Assembly: GCF_000687475.1 (NCBI RefSeq) | Contig: NC_057320.1 | Span: forward strand, 2,604,001-2,668,000 | DNA from: Ustilaginoidea virens | Taxonomy: Eukaryota > Ascomycota > Sordariomycetes > Hypocreales > Clavicipitaceae | Length of the DNA: 64,000 nucleotides | Direction: 5' to 3' | In this document: in pieces, positions 1-10,469 of the stretch | Layout of the letters: every line of letters starts with the position of its first letter | Numbering within the stretch: the first letter of the stretch is position 1 | Notes under the pieces: model-generated | What the model saw: only the letters and a program-made list of their open reading frames with translations | Database searches by the model: none | What the model was told of the DNA's origin: nothing | Translations under genes and position numbers: made by a program

Positions 1-478
1 AGAATTGGCCGCGATCCGGGCTTGTGAGCGCGGGTGAAGAACTCCTCAAACGTGCTGTACTTGTCGAGCTCGGAGGGCTCAAAGTCTTGCATGTCGATTC
101 CGTAACCATGCACGAAGCCTTTGATACGTTTCCGTGACCCTGGGGCCCTTTCCTTGGCCCCTGTTTTTACCACGTCTCAGCCTTATTCTCCTCGGGGGGA
201 TTGATTATTCTGCTCGTGGATGGAATGTGCGCCAAACCTTGTACTGTTGACTCTTCGTGCATGTACAGCCGCATCAGGCGTGTTTGATCGATCCATTCCA
301 TGATGGGATTGAACAAGACGAGTAACTTGAGCTTTTTCCAGAGAGACTGCCTCTCCCTTTCCAATTTTTCCTTCCTACAGTGAGAGGAATAGCTGGTTAA
401 CTCTGGCATATGGGATGCCACTTTATAGGCGCGGCTTTTTGTTTTCTTTTGTTCTTGACGGGGGTTGGGGATTGACAT
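1..478 (-). CDS. Phosphatidylserine decarboxylase family protein, N-terminal part (cut by left edge)
   Basis: The gene starts at the ATG at 478 and runs off the left edge. The first exon encodes a basic leader, then EWIDQTRLMRLYMHE. A second block in another frame reads RIKGFVHGYGIDMQDFEPS, then a TFEEFFTR and KPGSRPI pattern typical of the amino-terminal part of fungal phosphatidylserine decarboxylase-like proteins, which decarboxylate phosphatidylserine to phosphatidylethanolamine. The catalytic LGST-type self-cleavage site would lie beyond the edge, so activity cannot be judged. The two blocks are in different frames. A 62-nt intron (237 to 176, donor GTTTGG, acceptor CTGAG) joins them in phase. 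Alternatively one G is missing near 174 to 178, since restoring it gives an uninterrupted KAEDVVKTGAK reading. It is divergent from the HHE gene on its right. Family assignment is fairly sure; the exact structure is not. Confidence 0.65.
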
Positions 479-1353
479 GCCTTGCGATTAAACGATGGCC
501 ATCCGACCTCGTAGTTTCGACCCTGACGTTTCTATGAGCGTTTATTTTTCTTCCATCTTGTGCTTGGCTTTCCCCGGGTTCAACTGTTGCTTTCATACCA
601 GCTTGATCCAGGACAGTAAATAGTCCAGCACGGCGTGAAATGCCTGAGAAAAGCCCATGGTATCCTACAGTTTTCCCAAATATCACTAGCAACCAGCAGC
701 AGGCGATAGCAATTCTACACCGATACAATATATCACACCGAAACCTCGTGCTGCACACTCTGCACCTTGATCACCAGTCAAATACCAAATGAGCATGCAC
801 CGGGGGGGGTTTGTAGATGACGGTGGGCTCTCGCTGACGTCACGACGTCTTCTTGCTACATTAGGTACGTCAGGTACCTACTTTGCCTCGCTTTTTGAGG
901 GAAGGAGCTGGGGAAAACATCCGATTGAGACAACGGCACAACGACACGCTGTTTCAGATGGCGGACGAAACCACTTTCAACCCTGCAGACCTATCATCGG
1001 TTCTTGATTGCAAAGAAAGGGGGGAAAAAAAAGAGGGAAAAAAAAAAGAAGAGAAAGAAAGAGAGCCACTTCAAGACTATCAAGCCTCACGTCATGGTTA
1101 CCGTCATGGTTACGGCGGTGCCAGCAAGTGTCAGCGCAGCATATTGCTTCTTGCTTGGGATCCGTTGCCGGGCGTCACCGTGACTGACGACAAACGTCAC
1201 CATTCCAGCAGCCGTTGCTAATCAGGCAAGGACCATTGGACAAGTCGATCGACGACAAGCATGGCCACAGTTGAGAGCCCTCGGCTTCGAACGCCGTCAT
1301 CGGTGTATATCAAGTCGTCTTTGTCCCTGAAAGGATCAGCCCTTCCTTGTTCT

Positions 1354-1384
<31 letters not shown>

Positions 1385-1412
1385 CTTCCCGCGTGCAACT
1401 TCTGCAAGAATT
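479..1412. promoter_or_regulatory. Intergenic region between two divergent genes
   Basis: This is the shared upstream region of the decarboxylase-like gene (leftward) and the HHE gene (rightward). It holds an A/G-rich stretch at about 1020 to 1066 and a run of about 30 C at 1356 to 1385, directly before the HHE start. Short open frames here have no recognisable features. No specific promoter element was identified. Confidence 0.5.
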
Positions 1413-2161
1413 ATGTTGGTTGCGCGACCATTAGTCCCCCGAATCTTGAAGCCCCAGACGATTTATTCATCTTGCGTACCTGTCAGACGCGCGATTCTTC
1501 AGGCAGCAGCCATGTCCACCATTTCTGAAGCCATCACCAAGGACCACCGGGAGCTGGAGGTGTACTACAATGAGGTAATCAATAATGCGAGCAACCACGA
1601 TCACCAGCAGCGCTACGGCAACCAGTTCGTCTGGGAACTCGCTCGACACTCTGTTGCCGAGGAACTGGTTGTGTACCCTGCCTTTGAAAAGTACCTCGGC
1701 GTCAAAGGAAAGGAGATGGCCGAGTCTGATCGTAAGGAGCATCACGCGGTACGTGGCTTTCTCCCCTTCTTCTGCCTGACGGGGAAGCCCGGTTGTGCTG
1801 ACATGGAACGAAACCTCCCCAGGTGAAGGAATTGCTGAAGCAGTTTCAGCAGATGAGCGCGTCGGATCCAAACTATGTTCCGCAGCTCAAGAAGCTGTGG
1901 GGTCCCCTGTCTCAGCACATGAAGGAGGAAGAGGAGCGTGATCTGCCTGCTCTTGAACAGAGGCTTCAAGCCGAGCATGGCGAATCCGAGAGCATGGCCA
2001 GGTCGTTGGGCCGTACCAAGCAGTTTGTCCCAACTCGCAGCCACCCCAGTGCCGGCGAGCATCCGCCGTTCGAGACTGCCATGGGCTTGCTCACCGCGCC
2101 CTTTGACCGCATCTCTGACATGTTCCGCAAGTTTCCTGAAGAGAAGAAGTCTACTCTTTGA
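1413..2161 (+). CDS. Hemerythrin/HHE cation-binding domain protein
   Basis: Two exons, 1413..1748 and 1823..2161, with an intron opening GTACGT and closing CCCCAG in phase 0. The full product is 224 aa. The four-helix HHE fold is visible from the spaced metal-ligand motifs: DHRE near the start, HSVAEE, KEHHAV across the splice, and QHMKEEEE. This arrangement binds a non-haem di-iron centre in hemerythrin-like proteins; the physiological role in fungi is mostly unknown. Two starts are possible. The ATG at 1413 adds a 33-residue Arg-rich, acid-poor leader that looks like a mitochondrial presequence. The ATG at 1512 gives a 191-residue cytosolic form beginning MSTISEAITKDH. I chose the longer form because the leader is open and amphipathic-looking, but the choice is not certain. 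Confidence 0.82.
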
Positions 2162-3661
2162 TCTTGCCGAGCTGACGGAATCTCAGAAACAGCCGAGTTG
2201 TCCAAGTAGCTACCTAGGTAGGTAGGTAGATAACTTGTATAGGAGCGCAAACGGGGTTGTAGAAAGTTAGGAAATCTAGCCCCCTCTCTTGACTATAGGA
2301 TTTTATCAAATTCCAACTGGTTAACTCGAAAAACTTTTGCCCCATTTAGCTGTGTTAGATGTTAGCTGTGCTGCTGCGATAGAGGCTGGCTGTGATCATT
2401 GTGTACCTACCTTATGTTGTTTGCAACACCTACCTTAGGTACCTTAGGTACCTAGATACCTACCTAGGTACCTAAGTCATGTACCTAAGGTAGGTAGGTA
2501 CCCATGTATCTCTACAAAGTACCCAAAGTTTAGGTACCTTTAAATACCTAATTACCGCAGCTAGCATCTATTATTATTATTATTAAATTACGCTAGAGGC
2601 TATTTAGAGCTAAATAACCTATCTAGTACTTCTATAAAGATAATTCGGAAAGGAAAAACCCGGTAGCCGGGAGGAAAACCCTTCCTGCATTCTTGAATTC
2701 TACTTTTTGTCGCCCCGCAGCGGGGGCGGCGGGTATCCGGTGCGTGAGAGGGTAGGGTGCGCAACCGCTCAGGACCATATCTGGCGGTATTGCATGGGAA
2801 GAGTGCGAGTGAGAAGTCCCGGAATATCGGGTCCGGGTCGGTGGTCTTGTCGGGTGAGAAGTGAGGGGAGGGTGAAGCCGGGGGGGTAGGGCCAGCGGCG
2901 CGCTCGCGACGGGCGTGTTCTCGCCGGGCGCGCGTCTGTGGTGGCCCGGGCGCTTCTCGGTACGCGTCAATTTTTTGGTCGGAAGAGAAAGTGAGCCAAC
3001 TCTAAAGGTTGAAGCGGGCGGCCTTAGGCACTGCGTCAGTATATAGGTCAGCGATGCCCCCCGACTTGGTGCCTTTTCTTCTTTTCTTCTTTTCCTTCGT
3101 GGCGCCAATTTCAAGGTATGTGATGACCCGCAGCTAGCATCTATCGCGACTGGTGTTTATTTGCAGCAGGTATGTATCTATATAGCAGCTTAGTAGGGCA
3201 ATATTTTGTTAAATTAGCAAATCAGATTCCGTAAGTCTTGTAATTTTTTTTTTTCCTTTGATTTTCCGATTATCCGATTATCCGATTTTCGTAATGTGGC
3301 TACGAAGTTCCAGCTTTTGCACTAGGAGGTGCTTGGCTTATGTGTACCGTACCACCCATTCAGGCATCGTAAGGAGGTACATACATATTAAGCATAAGCC
3401 ATACAATACAATACTCCCGGAGAATCGCGAGGCGAAAACCAGTGCAAAACAGCTCCAAAACAAGCTGCTTACTTTCTTTCGTCCTCTTTGGACCAAGCAA
3501 AGTGATGAAAGCACAGCACTCTGCCAGAGCCTGCGTCTCGCATCATGGCCTGTCGCGAAGGTGGCGAGACCGTGTTGTCATGGAACGAAATGAAAAGACG
3601 GCGTAAAAAATGTACATGTATTCATGCAATCATGCTGTCGACCCCTTTTACAGCCCTCAGT
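2162..3661. other. Convergent intergenic region rich in dispersed repeats
   Basis: About 1.5 kb between two convergent genes. It holds TAGGTACC-type repeat arrays (about 2209 to 2232 and 2405 to 2550), an AT-rich stretch (2541 to 2650), a GC-rich stretch (2700 to 2960) and a second AT-rich stretch (3150 to 3290) with three copies of ATTATCCG-like sequence. A 17-bp direct repeat brackets the middle part and is listed separately. No credible protein-coding gene was seen; the 160-residue minus-strand frame at 2632 to 3114 is low-complexity. Confidence 0.5.
2555..3144. repeat. Segment bounded by a 17-bp direct repeat (possible degenerate insertion)
   Basis: The 17-mer CCGCAGCTAGCATCTAT occurs exactly at 2555..2571 and again at 3128..3144, enclosing 556 bp. 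The enclosed DNA changes sharply from AT-rich to GC-rich to mixed composition and has no gene. Exact direct repeats of this size may be remnant short terminal repeats, a target-site duplication, or recombination junctions. No terminal inverted repeats and no transposase were seen, so calling it a mobile element would be inference. Confidence 0.4.
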
Positions 3662-4353
3662 CTAGCCAGTGGCTCTCTTGGACGGCGTTTCTGGGCCCGT
3701 ATGGCTAATGCCCCGTGTATCATGTAATCCTTTTTCCTCGCTTCTGTCGGCGGTTGACTTGCCCGCGCGTACGCTTGGATACGAATTGACAAATTCAGAT
3801 GGTTCTGCTGACTTGGTGGCAGAACCGGACTGCAATGCAAGAAACCCTATCAGCCTCGAAGTGTACGGCAATTTTCAAAGAAGATGGTCTTTTTTTGTTT
3901 CCATCTCCTTTTTCGAAGAGCAAGTGGTGAGTGACCACAACATGACCACCCACCAGAGGAAAGGGATGGGGCTAAGCTCACCTTCTTCTCATCACCATGG
4001 GAAGAGTCTGGCGCACCATAAGGCAACTGAGATCTTCGAGCGCTTGCGCCCCCTGCGCCTTCTCCACCCCCAACCCCCCCGGAAGGAAGGTCATCTCTGG
4101 AATCCGCCGTAGTCTTGGCGCGACGCTCTGGATCTCTGTCAGGCCTAGGCGGTGCGGCTCCGGCCTCTGGGCCCCCGGACAGGACATTGCCCCCGATGCC
4201 TGCTCCGCCAAGCCCGAGCTCCCTTTTTGCTCGGGCTCGGTTCCGAGCAACTTCAGGTCCAGACTTTTCCTTCCTACCCCTGGTGGCATAGATTGTGCCG
4301 CCGATGAGCGCTGCCCCAGCGGCTGCAGTCATGACGACCTTTTCTCTAGACAT
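3662..4353 (-). CDS. Small hypothetical protein with N-terminal membrane segment
   Basis: Two exons, 4353..3982 and 3829..3662, joined in phase 0 (donor GTGAGC, acceptor TTGCAG), giving 179 aa. The product starts MSREKVVMTAAAGAALIGGTIYA, so residues about 6 to 23 form one hydrophobic helix. A basic RGRKEK stop-transfer stretch follows, then a long hydrophilic, Gly/Ser/Arg-rich, probably disordered tail. This shape suits a tail-out single-pass protein of the ER or mitochondrial outer membrane. I do not recognise a family. The ATG at 4353 is preferred over the in-frame ATG 96 nt upstream because it places the hydrophobic helix at the amino terminus. Confidence 0.55.
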
Positions 4354-5552
4354 TCTACAGCTTTCCCGAACTAGAGAGTTACTGATTGCTCCTGTTGGGG
4401 AACCCTCATTAGCAAAAGCAGGGCAGGCGGACGATGGGGAGACGCGCACGATTCAGGTAAGACTGGGGGCCGGAGGGGAAATAAAATAACACACTAGGCA
4501 AAGCGAGCGGAGAGGAGGGGAACAAGCACTTACTAGGGGAACAAAATTCATGTTATATGGAGAAGGAGTGATGAGAATGACTGGTGGGTGATATCACGGT
4601 GACGGCATGACAATGGCCGTGACTGTATTTATGGACAATGGGAATGGGAGCAGGAATATCTAGACCGAATGGTAGTTCGGATGCAACGTCCTCATTGCTG
4701 CCCTTTCTTCCTTCGGGACAAAGGAACATTGCCCTGCGGATTGTTTTGATGACGAATTTGTTTGATATTTGTAAAGAGACGTCCGTCTAGCCGGCTCAGC
4801 TGCCGACGGTCATGTTCATTTGCAAGTATCGATGGGGAATCGCATGGGTCCCAGTTGGCGAGTCGTGCGTGACCGTGACATGTTGCCACAGGATCTATTC
4901 TCTAAGGGGGAACCAATTGGAGCGGGTAAACGGAAAAGGTTGCAAGGCGATCGATCGGCGATCGAATTCCGGTTGGAGATGGATGATAATTGGCAGACAG
5001 TGAGTGGGCTGGCAGGCTTGGAGGAACCTTGCTACGCCTTTGACCTCCTGCCTATGGTAGGAGGTAAGTGTAGGTAACTTGGACGTACCCAACCTATCCT
5101 AACGTACGTGCTTGCCTTGCCGCAGGTACATATGTGCGACCAGCGGGACTACCTCTAAATCAGGTGACCGAACGTTGACCCGTTACAAGGTGGAATGGCC
5201 TGGGGCGCGCTTTCCCAAGTCCAAACCACCAAGACAACTTGCGACGTCATCGACTTCAAATGCGTCGAGGCGCAAGCTGGTTGAGCCAAGGCTTCTACGG
5301 CCGCATTTGGCCGTTCCCTCTCACCCCATTACTCGCTAAAGTACCCTAGTATAAGAATACCGTGTTTGGCAGCTCCATTGATATACTTTTCAACTCGCCA
5401 GTTTCGACTCTGTAAATCCTCGGCTGTGCCATCATTCACAACATCCGACATTCCCAAAACATCGCTACCAACGCGATAGTGAAAGCCTCCAGAGTGTCCC
5501 GTCTACACCTCCACAGCGTCGCTTTACGCCTCCTTCCCAAACAGCATCCAGC
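4354..5552. promoter_or_regulatory. Divergent intergenic region
   Basis: About 1.2 kb between the small membrane protein (leftward) and the small cysteine-containing protein (rightward). Short open frames (for example 4820 to 5077) show no family features or convincing splice continuation. A GATCGATCGGCGATCG palindrome-like patch lies near 4950 to 4966. Nothing else was recognised. Confidence 0.4.
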
Positions 5553-6062
5553 ATGTATATTCCCGACCTTCAGAAGATCGCCACGGCCAGTCTGGCATTT
5601 GCCGGCCTTCGAACCAGTATGACCAAACCTGTCCCCAATCTGGTGCTTTTCACACGACGATTGTGTATTTGGCGCAATTGGACTTGCTGAATGTCCTCAC
5701 CGGGCTAACGTGATTCTGCTCCCCTAGGTAGCAATATCGTTTCCAAGGGCTCCGTTGTGGACTACGCCGTGGAGAAATGCCTGGACAGCGACGGCCACGT
5801 GCGATGCACGAAGCCTTTCCTCGTCTCCCAGGGCAGCTGCTACAAGATTGAGTGGTCCACGGACGGAGCGCTGTCCCATACTACCGTCGAAGTGCGAGAT
5901 GCCGGCAGCAACGAGATTGTCTACTATCGCGACACTAACGGCGAATGGAGGCCTGACAAGGGCGAGCTGGTCTACCTTGATTTTAAGCCCAAGATCTGGA
6001 AGACGGGCAATGACACTGTCGACTATCAAGTTAGCAAGTGCGACAAAGAGGAAGAATTGTAG
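5553..6062 (+). CDS. Small cysteine-containing protein, possibly secreted
   Basis: Two exons, 5553..5616 and 5728..6062, spliced in phase 1 (donor GTATGA, acceptor CCCTAG), giving 132 aa. The amino terminus MYIPDLQKIATASLAFAGL has a short hydrophobic core that could be a weak signal peptide. The rest is hydrophilic with four cysteines (CLDSD, VRCTK, GSCYK and SKCDK contexts), enough for two disulphides. The carboxyl terminus is KEEEL, loosely like an ER-retention signal, though it is not a canonical KDEL or HDEL. Size, cysteine content and accessory context resemble fungal small secreted proteins. No family was recognised and function is unknown. Confidence 0.6.
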
Positions 6063-6343
6063 GATACGAGGTGAATCACCATTCGGACTTTTTCAACCCC
6101 GCGTGTTTTTGTTTTCTACGTCTCGGGAAACATGACTAGTGGCGGATTGGCACACTAGGTAGCTGTAACATTATCTCCACGATGCCAAGTTTTACCTAAT
6201 AAACCCCAGAAGTTCAAAACATTCCGAAACTAGTCTCTTTGGTGAAATCTTTCGAACTGATTGTAGCCAAGACACACGTTGCTGCCAATTGCATGACGCT
6301 GCATCATAGCAAGCCGCTCTCTCCTTCCACCACTCAGCGCCCT

Positions 6344-7496
6344 TCAGGAGTCAAGACTTCTGGTGTCCCAGGGAATGAGGGCATCGTCCCCAAGCTTCTC
6401 TTTGACAAGTTTCTCGTTGAGCTGCCAAAGATCTGCTCCCAGCTTCTCATCACACGCTTGGCTGCTCTCGCTTCCTAGCTTCCCCGGGTCATCAAAGTAA
6501 AGGCCGTTCTGGTGATTTTCGTCAATCTCCTTCGCGGTGAGTGCCCAGAGTATGCTGTAGGACCCTTGCTCTGGGTCACGTCCCGCAAGCTTGCTGACAT
6601 ACGAGATGAGACGTCCGGTGATTCCAGGATAGGCATCCTTCCACTGGTCCTGCATAGCAGTATTCACCTGGATGCACACGCACGTCAGCACCGGGGGAGA
6701 CTGACCACCTATAGTTTGCCGCCGCATCATGGATAAGAGAGCTTTGTGTCGAGACAAAGAAAGAAAGAAACAAAGAAAGAAAGGAGAGAACAGAGGAAGC
6801 GTGGAAACATACCGCTCCTGGATGAACGGCCAGTGCGTAAATCGAGTCGCTGGTGGGCTTGATGACCCGCTCAAACAGTCCGTACCTGACCATGAGAATG
6901 AGGCCCAGCTTTGATCTGCCGTAGAGCTCCGTGGGGCCGAGGCTCGGGTCGTTGATGTCCTCCAACGACGCAAACTTGGCTCGAGACGGCGCGGCTTGGT
7001 GCAGCGAGCTGGACACGGCAACCACCCTGGGCCCCGTGACGCCTGGCAGCAGGCTCGTCTTTCGTAGCCTCGGCCAGAGCTGGTTGGCGACGTAGTAGTG
7101 TCCGAGGCAGTTGACCCCAAAGATGCGCTCGATGCCGTCGCTGTCCAGCGCGTACCGGTTGGCGTTGATGCCGGCCGAGAGAACCAGAAAGTCCAGCCGA
7201 GCCAGCGAGCGGCGCAGGCCCGAGAAGACGGACCTGATCTGGCCGAGATTGCCCAGGTCGCATTCCTCCCACTCGACATCGGCCCCGGGCGTTTCTCTCC
7301 TGATTTCCGCAACGGCGGATTCGCCCTGGTCCTGCTTCCGGCTCACCATGACGACTTTGCATCCTGCGTGGGCCAGGGCCCGGCTGACTTGGTATCCGAT
7401 GCCAAGCGTCCCGCCGGTGACGAGGGCCACGCGGCCCGTCAGGTTGTCGATACGAACCTCTTCCGGCCCGAAGACCTTGTGTAGAAGCGACTGCAT
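6344..7496 (-). CDS. Short-chain dehydrogenase/reductase (retinol dehydrogenase/WWOX-like)
   Basis: Two exons, 7496..6813 and 6667..6344, phase 0 (donor GTATGT, acceptor ATCCAG), giving 335 aa. It has the classical SDR layout. The Rossmann nucleotide-binding motif TGGTLGIG is at residues 27 to 34, a LSAG block follows strand 4, a VSSS serine comes next, and the YGRSK catalytic Tyr-Lys pair lies near residue 190. HPGAVNTAM after the splice matches the usual P-G motif after the active site. Such enzymes use NAD(P)(H) to oxidise or reduce alcohols or carbonyls. The substrate cannot be told, but the long tail resembles the fungal RDH/WWOX-like group. Both exons are open and intact. Confidence 0.85.
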
Positions 7497-8505
7497 TAAT
7501 CCAATCTGCTTTTTTTTCTTCTTCTTCTTCTAGCCTGACCGTTGATCGTTGTGCTCGAGACAGAACAAGGGGGGGGGCTGGAACTCTCTTTGGGATTACT
7601 GGGTTGGGTTCATTTCGAAGTCGCAGAGCATCAAAGTATAAAAGGCCATTTCCAATGCTCCTTTGCCAGTCCTGACCCCGGTTTGACGTCAGAAGCATGC
7701 GTCGCCGCGTTGTCACAATACGCCGTCATGACGCATAGCATGGTTAGCAAGCCCTGAAGACAGCTCGATGATGCTTCCACCGGGGGAAATATTGCCCCGA
7801 TAACATTCGGTCGGATCCTCCTTCATCATGGTCATGCAGACGGGAACGAATCACCGGCCTTTTCAAATGTTGAGCAGGGTACAGCAGCACATGTCTTTTG
7901 CAGCGGTTTTGGCGTACAATTGGCTGCACAGTTGCAGTGCATGCGTGCCTTGTTTTTGGTCCTGCTTGATATTCTTGGTATAGAAGTAACGTAAAGCACT
8001 CTTTGGCCAACGGGGTTATATTCCAGGGAGAGAGACTTGCTCATTGTGCGCGCAAGCCATCATGGTGATGTCTCGTCGCCGGAGGCTGACGGCGCACACA
8101 AGCCGCTGATTATTACCCGAGCTGCGGTTTTTGCACTGGACGAGGCAGTTGCCAGTACGAGTGCTCGAGTAATTTATTCTCCTTGTGAATGATTGGAGAG
8201 CCCAGAAGGTTTCAATCCGATTGACGGGGATGGGACGTGTAACGTGCGACGCCGGAGCAACGTCCGACGTGGACCTGACAGCAACGCCGTCCGACATGGC
8301 TTTTTCTTGTTGCTGCCATTTCCTCTTTACTTTTTTTTTTCACGTGAAATCAGTAGAAGTCGCTTTTTCGTCCTTGCACCGGTGACATGTCGGTGACGCA
8401 ATGTGCCCCTTGCCAGGAGCGACTCCAAACAGAACAAGCACGCTATAGATAGTCTTTTTCCCCCCGTAGAGACGTGTTTTGGCAGCTCTGCTTGCCCCAT
8501 CATCC
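7497..8505. promoter_or_regulatory. Divergent intergenic region
   Basis: About 1 kb between the SDR gene and the caleosin. It contains a pyrimidine run just before the SDR start (about 7508 to 7530) and a T-run near 8331 to 8340. No gene or recognisable element was found. Confidence 0.4.
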
Positions 8506-9700
8506 ATGGCCACTGCGCGCGGCCGTGAAACATTCTGCAATCCCGACATGGACCAAGGCCAGGACCGAGACCAGGACCGAGACCAGGACCAGGACCAGGA
8601 CCACGATGCAAAGATAAACAATGACCACAGCACGCTACAATGCAGCGAGCCTCGAGACCAAGTCTGCACGGGGATGCCGGAAGTGCCCGTGACTGTTGAG
8701 CGGCCGCCGTTCATACAGCCGGATGACGATGTGAAGCTCCCTCACGCGGGTAAGAAGAAGAATAGGCGATTCCTGTTCATGACAGGTCCGTTCTTGCTGC
8801 GAGGAATGCTTGGTGACCGTCTCTCAGGGACAGCAAGAGCAAACGTTGCAGCAACGCGGGATCATCCTGACGGCACAACGCAGGATGACTGGGCTGGGCG
8901 GCATAAACACCAAAGCGTAGGCCAGAACCATCCCCGCTCTCGCATCGCATCCCCTCCACCTGCTGCACTCGCTTCACTTGCTTCAGTTTTCTTTTTGCTT
9001 TTTGCACACGGTGGCGACCCAGTTCTTCGCAGGCCAAGCAAAGCTGACACTCACCTCCCCCCCCCCCCCTCTCTTCTCTTGCCTTTCTCATCCCAAAGGT
9101 CCTCCAGCAGCATTGCGACTTTTTCGACGCGGACCGAGACGGCATCATCTGGCCTGGCGACACATTTTGAAGCTTCCACGCTCTCGGGTTCAACGTCATC
9201 CTCTCGGTGCTCGCTGTCGTCATCATCCACAGCAACCTGTCGTACCCCACCGTGCCGGGGCTCCTGCCTGACCCCTTTTTCAGAATCTACATTGAGAGAA
9301 TCCACAAGAACAAGCACGGGAGCGACACCGGGACGTACGACAACGAGGGCCGCTTTGTGCCTCAAAAGTTTGAAGACATGTTTTCCAAGTACAGCCGCGG
9401 CAAAGACAACCTGACCATCTGGGATGCGATGCACCTGATCAAGGGCCAGAGACTAATTGCCGACCCGATAGGCTGGGGCGGCGCCCTGTTCGAATGTTGG
9501 TGCAAAGAAGAGTGCCCCCCGAGCGATTGGAATTGGGACAAAGGAGCTGAAACTCGATAGGGCTTTTCACGTACATCCTGCTCTGGCCGCAGGACGGCAA
9601 GATGAAGAAGGAAGACATTCGGCGTGTATATGACGGAAGCATCTTTTACGAAATGGCGGCTCGAAACCGAGGCAAGACGCGCGTCCCTATGCGTGGCTGA
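8506..9700 (+). pseudogene. Caleosin (EF-hand haem peroxygenase) gene with an in-frame stop
   Basis: Exons 8506..8749, 8828..8916, 9099..9495 and 9561..9700 rebuild a caleosin. In order: PVTVERPPF, then DHPDGTTQDDWAGRHK, then VLQQH with an EF-hand loop DADRDGIIWPGD, then a hydrophobic hairpin with the proline-rich PTVPGLLPDP knot, then the second haem-histidine context IERIHKNKHGSD, and a final LLWPQDGKMKKEDIRRVYDG block. Caleosins sit on lipid droplets and use hydroperoxides for fatty-acid oxygenation. One codon breaks the frame: TGA at 9168..9170, right after the EF-hand loop. It is probably an original CGA, a single C-to-T change. No splice alternative avoids it in phase. Everything downstream, about 155 codons, is otherwise intact. 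The ATG at 8506 adds 56 residues with a QDRD repeat; the ATG at 8674 (MPEVPVTVERP) is the more usual family start. Confidence 0.72.
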
Positions 9701-10469
9701 AGAGAGGAAAACCCAAGGAAAGATGGGCGAGTGCTGCTCGCTCCAATTCGCTGGGGCGATTCGGAACAGAGTCCGTCCGAGAAGGCCCAATAGTTGTGTG
9801 AGTGGAGTGAGCGAGCGACCAAAGGGCCCTGATCATTGGATTCTCAGTGAGGAACGGGGATTTCCTAGGCCTTTGCGGTATGGCCGGTCGTAGTTGTAGA
9901 AATCCAGATGCGTTGTGCCAAGGCGCTTTTGCAATGCCCATGGCTTGCCACTATTCCGTCCACGAGCGAGTTAGACTTGTTTGGACGAGGAGATGGCGCC
10001 CACCTGTGTGTGAGGTATATGAAGCGGTAAGAAAAGAGAACGGGCAAAAAACAAAAAGCAGCCGAAGCAGCCCGTCAATGGGCTGACTTTGACCGCCAGG
10101 TGGCCAGACTCCGAGACTGCGTCTTGCTCTTGTGCTTCATTGCCCTAGCCTCGAGACGCCGTAGACACAGTGGTCAAAGCACAGTCCTTGTCCTCTCATC
10201 TGCCGTCTCCCGGGAAAAAAAAAAGAAAAGCGAAAGGGGAGGGGGGAGGGGGCAAGAGAATGACACCCATAGTGCCGCACTGGCATGATAGTTGCCGCTC
10301 CTCAGCACTCGAAGCCATGAGGCCCCCCTCTCTCACTCCCCCTGCCAGCATCTTTGTCGCCTTTGCTCTTCTTTTCCCTTGTCCGGTAGGGCGGCTTCTT
10401 GCAATTGCAACCTGAATCTTTGCTCCTTGTTGTCCGTGTCTCCAAGCCGTCGGCGATTCCGCCCTCGTA
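9701..10469. other. Intergenic region
   Basis: About 770 bp between two rightward genes, upstream of the Zn2Cys6 regulator. It has a purine-rich stretch at about 10212 to 10260. No gene was recognised. Confidence 0.4.

Noticed and set aside
2632..3114. 160-residue minus-strand open frame in the repeat-rich region
   Set aside because: Low-complexity Pro/Arg/Ser product within the direct-repeat segment; no start context, splice continuation or family match.
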